A stretch of 59,159 bases of DNA from Pseudomonadota bacterium (lineage in GTDB: Bacteria > Myxococcota_A > UBA9160 > PR03): positions 1-59,159 of the forward strand of contig QEVM01000005.1 of assembly GCA_003576805.1 (NCBI GenBank), read 5' to 3'. How positions within the stretch are numbered: the stretch's first letter is position 1; every line of letters begins with the position of its first letter. The notes beneath the pieces were generated by a model. It was not told the DNA's origin. It ran no database searches and worked only from the letters and a program-made list of their open reading frames with translations. The position numbers and the translations under genes are program-made. Positions 25,008 to 31,838 of this stretch are shown here, in pieces.

Positions 25008-26503
25008 CCCAGCGCGTGCGCAGCGAGGGCGACGCCGAGCGCTTCCTGCCGGAGACGCACGGCGCCCTGATGACCCACGAGCACGTGCACCGCTACGCGC
25101 TCGCGGCGTCGCTGCTCTCCGGCGCGCGCGTGCTCGACCTCGGCAGCGGCGCGGGCTACGGCACCCGCCTGCTGCGCGCGGCCGGGGCGCGTGTCGTGCC
25201 GCTCGACCTCGACGCCGCGGCAGTGCGCCGCGCCGAGCCGGGCGTGCGCGGCAGCGCGACGGCGCTGCCGTTCGCCGACGGCCGCTTCGACGCCGCCGTC
25301 TGCTTCGAGATGATCGAGCACGTGCCCGAGCCGGAGCGCGTGGTCGCCGAGATCGCGCGCGTCGTCGCCGCGGACGGCGTCGCGCTGATCTCGACGCCGG
25401 ATCGCGAGATCTACACGGACCGCGCGGGGAATCGCAATCGCTACCACCTGCGCGAGCTGACGCGCGCCGAGTTCGCGGCGATGCTCGCGCGCCACTTCGC
25501 GTGCGTCGCGCTCTACGGGCAGAGCGTGTGGGCGGGGTCCTGGATCGCGCAGCTCGACGCGGCCGGCGCACCGCCGGCCGGTCCGGCGCGGGCGGTCGGC
25601 GTGACCGAGCTCGCGCGCGATGCGCGCGCGCGGCGCGCGCCGTGGGCCGATCCCGAGAGCGGCGGCTTTCCGACGCCGCTCTACGTCGTCGCCGTGTGCG
25701 CGCGCGACGCCGCGGCGCTCGCGCGCGTGCGCGCGCGGCTCGGCGACGAGCAGGTCCTCCACGATCGCGAGCAGCGCGTCGTCGGCGAGCTGTACGCGCT
25801 CGCCGAGGCGCTCGGCGAGCGAGACCGCGAGGTCGCGTCGCTCGGCGCGCACGCGCGCAACGTCGAGAGCCGGCACGAGGAGGCGGCGTCGCGCGTCGCG
25901 TCGCTCGAGCGGCACGCTGCGAACCTCGAGCAGCAGGCGTCGGCGCGCGAGGCCCGCGTCCACGAGCTCGAGCGGCACGCGCAGAACCTGGAGGAGCGGC
26001 TGGCGCAGCACGCGGCCCACTGCGAGGGCCTCGCGAAGATGGTCGCCCAGCTCCAGTCGACCGCGGCGGGCCACGAGGCCCACGCCGCGAACCTGGAGCG
26101 GCTCGCCGAGGAGCGCGAGGAGCGCGTGCGCAAGCTCGAGCTGCACGCGGCGAACCTCGAGAAGCTGGTCGCCGAGCGCAGCGCGCGCTGCGAGGGGCTC
26201 GAGGCGCACGCCGCGAACCTCGACCGCGTGCTGGCCGAGAGGAGCGCCCACGTCGAGGGGCTGCTCGCGCACGCCGCGAACCTCGAACGCGCGATCGGCG
26301 AGCGCGACGCGCGCGTCGCCGAGCTGGAGCGGCACGCGGGCGACGCCGCGGAGGAGATCCGCGCACGGCGAGCGGCGAGCGACGATCTCGCCGCGCGCCT
26401 GGCGCGCGCCGAAGCGAGCGCACGCGAGCTCGGCGACACGTTGGCGCGGCTCCGCGCGGCGCTCTGGGTGCGGGCCGGCAAGCGGCTCGGATTGACCGAG
26501 TGA
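25004..26503 (+). CDS. Class I methyltransferase with long C-terminal coiled coil (possible chain terminator/ruler)
   Basis: A 499-residue protein. Residues 1-235: SAM-dependent methyltransferase (motif I VLDLGSGAGYGTRLL, acidic loop PLDLDAAAV, FEMIEHVPEPERVV). Residues about 250-485 are a continuous coiled coil containing a 21-residue repeat with HAANLE-like cores at His283, 304, 325, 360, 381, 402, 423 and 444. Spacing is exactly 21, except one step of 35, all multiples of seven. It starts GTG overlapping wzt. By position and architecture it resembles WbdD, whose methyltransferase ends the O-chain and whose coiled coil sets chain length; no kinase domain is present. Function as a chain terminator is inference. 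Confidence 0.85.
   Translation: MTQRVRSEGDAERFLPETHGALMTHEHVHRYALAASLLSGARVLDLGSGAGYGTRLLRAAGARVVPLDLDAAAVRRAEPGVRGSATALPFADGRFDAAVCFEMIEHVPEPERVVAEIARVVAADGVALISTPDREIYTDRAGNRNRYHLRELTRAEFAAMLARHFACVALYGQSVWAGSWIAQLDAAGAPPAGPARAVGVTELARDARARRAPWADPESGGFPTPLYVVAVCARDAAALARVRARLGDEQVLHDREQRVVGELYALAEALGERDREVASLGAHARNVESRHEEAASRVASLERHAANLEQQASAREARVHELERHAQNLEERLAQHAAHCEGLAKMVAQLQSTAAGHEAHAANLERLAEEREERVRKLELHAANLEKLVAERSARCEGLEAHAANLDRVLAERSAHVEGLLAHAANLERAIGERDARVAELERHAGDAAEEIRARRAASDDLAARLARAEASARELGDTLARLRAALWVRAGKRLGLTE
25850..26353 (+). repeat. 63-bp (21-codon) in-gene repeat encoding the coiled coil
   Basis: Protein-level repeat of three heptads per unit with the core H-A-x-N-[LV]-E. 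Eight cores fall in strict 21-residue register apart from one 35-residue step, in which a degenerate core (MVAQLQ at 346) may be an eroded copy. Units have diverged in DNA but keep codon register, so unit gain or loss would preserve the coiled coil. Confidence 0.8.
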
Positions 26504-26514
26504 GGGCGCAGCGG

Positions 26515-28290
26515 ATGCGCATCCTGCAGATCGTGCACGACTTCCTTCCGCGCCACGTGGCCGGCGTCGAGGTCTACACCGACCACGTCGCCCGCGCGCT
26601 GGCGCGCGACCACGACGTGGCGCTGCTCTACACCGAGTGCCTTCCCGAGGAGCCGAACTACTCGCTCCGGCGCGGGCGTCACGAGGGCGTCGCGACCTAC
26701 GAGATCGCCAACAACCACCTCTACGCGGACTTCGAGGAGCGCTACCGCAATCCGGCCGTCGAGGCGCTCGTCCGCGAGGTCCTCGACGAGTTCCGGCCGG
26801 ACGTGGTCCACGTCCAGCACCTGATCCACCTCTCGCTCGGCGTGCTGGACGAGCTCGACCGGCGCGGCATCCCGAGCGTGATGACTCTGCACGAGCACTG
26901 GTTCACCTGCGCGAACGGCGGCCAGCGCTTCCACCGCGACCTGGGCCGCTGCGACGTGCTCGACGCGCGCCGCTGCGCGGCGTGCACGGCGCCGATGCAC
27001 GGCGCGCGCGCGCTCGCGCCCGGCGCGGCGGACGCGGGATCGCTCGCGCTCGCGTGCGCGGAGCCGGACGCCGTCGAGACGCCCGACGCCCGCTACGTGT
27101 ACCGCGACCGGTACCTGCTGCACGGCGCCGCGCGTCCGACCTGGGTGGCGCACCCGCCCGCACGGCTCGCGTTCGCGGTCGAGGCAGGCGAGGGCGCCGC
27201 GTTCCGCGCACACGTCGCGATGCACCCGAGCACCTTCGAGACCGACGGCGGCGCGGTCCGCTTCGCGGTGCACGTGGACGGCGCCGCGCGTGCGGAGGTG
27301 AGGCTCGATCCGCGCCGCGAGCCGCAGCACCGCTTCCCGCGCGCGGTCGAGGTTCCGCTCGCGCCGGGCGCGCATCGGCTCGAGCTGTGCAGCGCGAGCG
27401 ATCCGCCGGACGCGCTCGAGTTCGCGACGGGCGGGTGGATCGATCCGCGCGTGGACGGTGGCCGGCTCGCGCCGCGCAATCTGCGCGAACGGGCCGCGCG
27501 CGCCGGCGCGCGCCTCGCGGAGCGGCTCGGTCGCGGCGAGCGCGCGCGGACGCGGGCCGCCGTCGAACGGCGCTGGGACGCGGTGCGCGCGGCCGCGCGC
27601 GGCGTCGACCTGTTCCTGCTGCCTTCGCGCTACCTGCTCGGCGAGATGGCGCGCTTCGGGCTCCCGCGCGAGCGCATGATCCACTGCGACTACGGGTTCC
27701 CGACCGACGCTTTCGCGCGTCGCGCCGACCTGCCCGAACGCGCGCGTCGTTTCGCGTTCATCGGGTCGGTGATGCGCCACAAGGGCATGCACGTGCTGCT
27801 CGAGGCGTTCGAGGGCCTGCCGCACGACGCCGAGCTGCTCGTCGCGGGCTCGCCCGCCTACGACCCCGGCTACGCCGTCTGGCTCCAGGGGAGCGCGCGC
27901 CATCCCGGCGTCCGCTTCGTCGGCGGCGTGCCGCCCGCCGCCGTCCCAGGCTTTCTGGCCGGGGTGGACGCCCTCGTGGTGCCGTCGATCTGGCAGGAGA
28001 ACTCGCCGCTCACGATCCACGAGGGATTCCTCGCCGGCATCCCCGTCGTCGCGTCGCGCATGGGCGGCAGCAGCGAGCTGATCGAAGCGGGAGGCGGCCT
28101 CCTCTACGACGCCGACGACCCGCTCGCGCTGCGCGCGGCGCTGCTGCGCCTGTACGAGGAAGCGGGGCTCGCGCGCGGGCTCGCCGCGGCCGCGCCGCCG
28201 GTGAAGTCGCTGAAGGAGCACGTCGCGGAGCTGGTCGAGCTGTACGACCGGGTCCGCTTCGCCCGGGGCCGAGCGCATGCCGACGCCTGA
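26515..28290 (+). CDS. Family 4 glycosyltransferase with inserted domain
   Basis: A 591-residue GT4. N-terminal Rossmann domain starts RILQIVHDFLPRHVAGVEVY; the C-terminal donor-binding domain shows FIGSVMRHKGMHVLLEAF and the catalytic/nucleotide E-x7-E region SIWQENSPLTIHEGFLAG. A four-Cys cluster (C132, C146, C154, C157) follows the HEHWF segment and could bind zinc. Unusually, residues about 205-312 form an insert of beta-strand-like sequence (VRFAVHVDGAARAEVRL, GAHRLELCSAS) resembling a carbohydrate-binding beta-sandwich. The start is ATG 26515; GTG 26500, overlapping the previous stop, is an alternative. It overlaps the next gene by 14 bases. Confidence 0.88.
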   Translation: MRILQIVHDFLPRHVAGVEVYTDHVARALARDHDVALLYTECLPEEPNYSLRRGRHEGVATYEIANNHLYADFEERYRNPAVEALVREVLDEFRPDVVHVQHLIHLSLGVLDELDRRGIPSVMTLHEHWFTCANGGQRFHRDLGRCDVLDARRCAACTAPMHGARALAPGAADAGSLALACAEPDAVETPDARYVYRDRYLLHGAARPTWVAHPPARLAFAVEAGEGAAFRAHVAMHPSTFETDGGAVRFAVHVDGAARAEVRLDPRREPQHRFPRAVEVPLAPGAHRLELCSASDPPDALEFATGGWIDPRVDGGRLAPRNLRERAARAGARLAERLGRGERARTRAAVERRWDAVRAAARGVDLFLLPSRYLLGEMARFGLPRERMIHCDYGFPTDAFARRADLPERARRFAFIGSVMRHKGMHVLLEAFEGLPHDAELLVAGSPAYDPGYAVWLQGSARHPGVRFVGGVPPAAVPGFLAGVDALVVPSIWQENSPLTIHEGFLAGIPVVASRMGGSSELIEAGGGLLYDADDPLALRAALLRLYEEAGLARGLAAAAPPVKSLKEHVAELVELYDRVRFARGRAHADA

Positions 28291-29206
28291 GTGCGTCTCG
28301 GTGGTGATCCCGACGAAGGACGGCGCCGACACGCTCGGCGAGCTGCTCGCGCGGCTCTTCGAGCAGAAGCGGCGCTTCGACCTCGACGTGGTCGTGATCG
28401 ACTCGGGCTCGCGCGACGCGACGCTCGAGATCGCGGCGCGCCACCCGCTGCGGCTCGAGCGGATTGCGCCGCGCGAGTTCGACCACGGCGAAACGCGCAA
28501 CCGGGGCATCGCGATGACGCGCGGCGACCCGATCGTGCTGCTCACGCAGGACGCGATCCCCGCGGACGAGTCGCTGCTCGAGAACATCGCGCGACCTTTC
28601 GACGACGTTTGCGTGGCGGGCGTGTACGGCCGCCAGATCCCGCGCCCCGACTGCGACGTGGTGCGGCGGCGCCAGCTCGAGGGCTGGCTGACCGGACGGC
28701 TCGAGCCGGCGCGCGTCGAGCTCGGCGGGACGTCGCTCGACGCGCTGTCCCCGTTCGAACGCTACGAGCGCTGCGTGTTCGACAACGTGTGCTCCGCCGT
28801 GCGCCGCTCGGTGTGGGAGCGCATCCCGTTCCGGCGCGCTGCGTTCGGAGAAGACGTCGCGTGGGGCAGGGCCGTGCTCGAGGCCGGCTTCGCGATCGCC
28901 TACGAGCCGAGCGCGGCCGTGGTGCACTCGCACCGGCGGCCGGTCCGCGAGGAGTACCGGCGCGAGCGGCTCTCGCACCGCGTCCTGTACGAGCTGTTCG
29001 GCCTCGCCGCCGTGCCGCGCCGCCGCGACGTCGCGCGCGGCGTGCTCTGGCACCTGCGCAACGAGGTGCCGTACGCCTGGCGGCACGCGCCGCGCGGCGT
29101 CGAGCGCTGGCGCCAGCTCGCGCGCATGGCCGGGCTCGCGCTCGCGGTGCCGCTCGGCCAACACCTCGGCGTCGCCGACGCGCGGCGCGCGCGGAGCGAC
29201 CCTTGA
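28277..29206 (+). CDS. Family 2 glycosyltransferase (rhamnosyltransferase-like)
   Basis: A 309-residue GT2. Motifs: VSVVIPTKDGADTLGELL, DVVVIDSGSRDATLEIA, GETRNRGIAM, the DxD-like LLTQDAIPAD, VCSAVRRSVWERIPF and the catalytic FGEDVAWGRAVLEAG, followed by HSHRRPVREEYRR. The C-terminal 80 residues are basic with a membrane-associated helix, as in lipid-linked glycan transferases. It sits inside the coupled run and probably acts on the growing chain. Confidence 0.9.
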   Translation: MPTPECVSVVIPTKDGADTLGELLARLFEQKRRFDLDVVVIDSGSRDATLEIAARHPLRLERIAPREFDHGETRNRGIAMTRGDPIVLLTQDAIPADESLLENIARPFDDVCVAGVYGRQIPRPDCDVVRRRQLEGWLTGRLEPARVELGGTSLDALSPFERYERCVFDNVCSAVRRSVWERIPFRRAAFGEDVAWGRAVLEAGFAIAYEPSAAVVHSHRRPVREEYRRERLSHRVLYELFGLAAVPRRRDVARGVLWHLRNEVPYAWRHAPRGVERWRQLARMAGLALAVPLGQHLGVADARRARSDP

Positions 29207-30552
29207 GGATCGTGCACGCGCTGCACGCGTTTCCGCCCGACTCGCGCGCCGGCTCCGAGAACTACGTCGAGGCGCTCGCGCGCGCGCAGCTGGCGCGGCA
29301 CGAGGTCGCCGTGTTCCACCGCGTCGCGCATCCCGAGCGGCCGGAGTACGCGGTCGAGGAGGCGGAGCACGCGGGGATCCCGGTCGTGCGCATCAACCGC
29401 ACGTTCCGCGATCTCGTGTCGTTCCGCGACACGTATCGCAGCGACGCCGTCGCGGCCGCGTTCGGCGCGTTCCTCGACCGCTTCGCGCCCGACGTCGTGC
29501 ACTTCCATCACGTCACGTGCCTCTCCACCCGCTGCGTGCACGAGGCGAAGAAGCGCGGTGTCGGCGTCGTGTTCACGCTGCACGACTTCTGGCTGATCTG
29601 CCCGCGCGGGCAGCGGCTGCGCCGCGATCTCTCGCTCTGCGAGCGCCACGACGATCGCGACTGCGCCCGCTGCATGGCGCACCAGCTCCCGGTGCGCGGC
29701 GGGCACGCGCGCGTCGCGGAGCTCGACGCGCGCGCCGCGCGGATGGCCCGCTGGCCGCTCCCGCGCGGTCTCGCGCAGCGTCTCGCGCGCAGGCCGTTCG
29801 GCGGCGAGGCCGCCGCGCTGCGCGAGATCCGCGATCGCACCGAGGAGGTGCGCGAGATGTGCGCGCAGGTGGACCGCTTCGTCTCGCCGTCGGCGTTCCT
29901 GCGCGACCGCTTCGTCGAGTGGGGGCTCGACGCCGCACGCATCACGGTCGCGGACAACGGCTTCGTCGCTCCCGCCGCGGTCGCGCGCGAGCCGAGGGGC
30001 GACGACGCGAGGCTCCGCGTGGTCTACCTGGGCACGTGGATCCCTTCGAAGGGAGTGCACGTGCTCCTGGAGGCCTTTCGGGGCGTCCCGGGTGATCGCG
30101 CCGTGCTCGACGTCCACGGCTACGCCGCGCCGTTCGACGGCTTCCCGGACTACGAGGGCCACCTGCGACGGCTCGCCGCGGGTGCGCCGCACGTGCGGCT
30201 CCACGGACCCTACGAGCCCGAGGACGTGCCCCGCATCCTGGCACGCGCCGACGTCCTGGTCGTCCCCTCGATCTGGTACGAGAACTCGCCGCTCACGATT
30301 CACGAGGCGTTTCTCGCGGCCGTTCCGGTCGTCGCGTCCAACCACGGGGGGATGCGCGAGTTCGTGCGTCATGGCGTCGACGGCCTGACGTTCCGCGCGG
30401 GCGATCCGCGTGCCCTGCGGGCGGCGCTCGAGCGATTGATCGCGGATCGGGGACTGCTCGCGAAGCTCGCCGCGAGCCGCGCCTCGGTCGTCGAGATGGG
30501 CGAGCACGCACGCCGGCTGGAGGGCCTCTATCGCGGCCTCGCGCGCGCCTGA
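29203..30552 (+). CDS. Family 4 glycosyltransferase
   Basis: A 449-residue GT4 starting at TTG 29203, overlapping the previous stop (TTGA). N-domain: RIVHALHAFPPDSRAGSENY and FTLHDFWLICPRGQ. C-domain: VVYLGTWIPSKGVHVLLEAF, RADVLVVPSIWYENSP, LTIHEAFLAAVPVVAS. The four-Cys pattern C-x12-C-x7-C-x2-C in the N-domain matches the GT4 two genes upstream, so the two are probably related by duplication, but this one lacks the inserted beta domain. Last gene of this coupled run. Confidence 0.92.
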   Translation: MRIVHALHAFPPDSRAGSENYVEALARAQLARHEVAVFHRVAHPERPEYAVEEAEHAGIPVVRINRTFRDLVSFRDTYRSDAVAAAFGAFLDRFAPDVVHFHHVTCLSTRCVHEAKKRGVGVVFTLHDFWLICPRGQRLRRDLSLCERHDDRDCARCMAHQLPVRGGHARVAELDARAARMARWPLPRGLAQRLARRPFGGEAAALREIRDRTEEVREMCAQVDRFVSPSAFLRDRFVEWGLDAARITVADNGFVAPAAVAREPRGDDARLRVVYLGTWIPSKGVHVLLEAFRGVPGDRAVLDVHGYAAPFDGFPDYEGHLRRLAAGAPHVRLHGPYEPEDVPRILARADVLVVPSIWYENSPLTIHEAFLAAVPVVASNHGGMREFVRHGVDGLTFRAGDPRALRAALERLIADRGLLAKLAASRASVVEMGEHARRLEGLYRGLARA

Positions 30553-30867
30553 AGGTGCGCCAGGTCCGGAGCTCCGCGGAACGGGGGTCGCGGCATTTGG
30601 AAAAATCGCGTACCTAACCCGCCGCATGGGGGCACTCATCGAGGGTCGAGGGTCGGCCCGGGCGCATGGTCGCGCAGTCGACGTGGCGTCGAGCCGGCAT
30701 CGTCCGCTCAGTCGTCGACGAGACGGCAGCGAGCAGGCAACTCGATGTCACGAGGGCGCGGGAATCGACCGCTACGAGACTCAGTGTTGACAGTTGCCCG
30801 TCCGATGCAGCTGCCGATATACTGAGTCCCGCCCAACAACGGGCCCCGTCTAACTTGGAGCCAAGAC
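30553..30867. other. Intergenic region with promoter candidate
   Basis: 315 bases with no credible gene. It is less GC-rich than its surroundings toward the 3' end and contains the promoter candidate listed separately. It separates the coupled glycosyltransferase run from an independently transcribed secreted-repeat-protein gene. Confidence 0.6.
30794..30823 (+). promoter_or_regulatory. Candidate sigma-70 promoter for the repeat protein
   Basis: TTGCCC at 30794-30799 and TATACT at 30818-30823 with an 18-base spacer, 44 bases before the start codon. TATACT is the best -10 match I noticed in the window. A TTGACA at 30787-30792 lies close by but at 25 bases from the -10. Confidence 0.5.
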
Positions 30868-31737
30868 ATGAGAGTGCGATTGCACGGCCTTCTTCTCTCT
30901 GCGGCCGCGGTTCTGGTGGCCGGCCCGAGCTGGGCGGGTCCGCCGGCTACGGGAGGGACCGACACGATCGGCGCCTACGTTCCGGCGCTCGAGCGCTTCT
31001 TCCTGCGCAACGCGAACAGCTCGGGCGCAGCCGACGCCGGCAACTTCAAGTTCAACGTGACGCCGGCGGCGAGCGACGAGCTGCCCGTCATGTGCGACTG
31101 GAACGGCGACGGCACCTCGACGGTGGGCGTCTACGTTCCGGCCATCGAGCGCTTCTACCTCCGCAACGCCAACAGCGCGGGCGCGGCCGATGCGGGGAAC
31201 TTCAAGTTCAACGTGACGCCGGCCGGTGGCGACGAGGTTCCGGTCGCGGGCGACTGGAACGGCGACGGGACCTGCACCATCGGCGTGTACGTTCCCGCGA
31301 TCGAGCGCTTCTACCTGCGCAACTCGAACAGCTCGGGCGCGGCCGACGCGGGGAACTTCAAGTTCAACGTGACGCCGGCGGGTAGCGACGAGACGCCGGT
31401 CGTGGGCGACTGGAACGGCGACGGCAGCTCGACGATCGGCTCGTACGCTCCGGCGATCGAGCGCTTCTTCCTGCGCAACGCGAACAGCGCGGGTGCGGCC
31501 GACGCGGGGAACTTCAAGTTCAACGTGACGCCGGCGGCCAGCGACGAGCTGCCGCTCACGGGCGACTGGAACAACGACGGCACCGGCACGATCGGCGCCT
31601 ACGTTCCGGCGATCGAGCGCTACTACCTGCGCAACGCCAACAGCGCGGGCGCGGCCGACGCGGGGAACTTCAAGTTCAACGTGACGCCGGCGGGCGGCGA
31701 CGAGTCGCCGGTGGCGTCCGACTGGGACGGCAACTAG
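30868..31737 (+). CDS. Secreted protein made of five 52-residue DWNGDG repeats
   Basis: A 289-residue protein: signal peptide of about 23 residues (ending PSWAG), then five near-identical 52-residue units and nothing else. Each unit runs T-I-G-x-Y-x-P-A-x-E-R, then FLRNANSxGAADAGNFKF, NVTPA, and DWNGDGT. The DWNGDG loop has the Asp-x-Asn-x-Asp-Gly spacing of calcium-binding FG-GAP/VCBS-type repeats, and each unit could be a blade or beta module. ATG 30868 follows GGAG. It is flanked by its own promoter candidate and a perfect terminator, so it is a separate unit. I recognise no named family; it may be an abundant secreted or surface protein. Confidence 0.8.
   Translation: MRVRLHGLLLSAAAVLVAGPSWAGPPATGGTDTIGAYVPALERFFLRNANSSGAADAGNFKFNVTPAASDELPVMCDWNGDGTSTVGVYVPAIERFYLRNANSAGAADAGNFKFNVTPAGGDEVPVAGDWNGDGTCTIGVYVPAIERFYLRNSNSSGAADAGNFKFNVTPAGSDETPVVGDWNGDGSSTIGSYAPAIERFFLRNANSAGAADAGNFKFNVTPAASDELPLTGDWNNDGTGTIGAYVPAIERYYLRNANSAGAADAGNFKFNVTPAGGDESPVASDWDGN
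30964..31737 (+). repeat. Five tandem 156-bp direct repeats
   Basis: The conserved AACTTCAAGTTCAACGTGAC block begins at 31042, 31198, 31354, 31510 and 31666, exactly 156 bases apart. Similarity is high in DNA as well as protein, implying recent expansion or gene-conversion homogenisation. The last unit ends at the stop codon. Confidence 0.95.
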
Positions 31738-31762
31738 CCGAGCTCACAGCTTCGTTCGATGG

Positions 31763-31808
31763 ACCGGAGGTGGCACCGCGATCGCAGTGCCACCTCCGGT
31801 TGTTTTTT
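31763..31808 (+). terminator. Intrinsic terminator after the repeat protein
   Basis: A perfect 14-bp inverted repeat (ACCGGAGGTGGCAC at 31763-31776 with its complement at 31787-31800), 10-base loop, then TGTTTTTT. It lies 26 bases after the stop codon. This is the clearest terminator in the window. Confidence 0.95.
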
Positions 31809-31838
31809 GCGCAAGCTTGGACGTTCGGAGGCGCTCCG

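Noticed and set aside
30787..30823. TTGACA paired with TATACT
   Set aside because: The spacer is 25 bases. TTGCCC with an 18-base spacer to the same -10 is the better pairing.
30964..31737. CRISPR-like array
   Set aside because: The 156-bp units are direct repeats without unique spacers and are wholly inside an open reading frame with a signal peptide.
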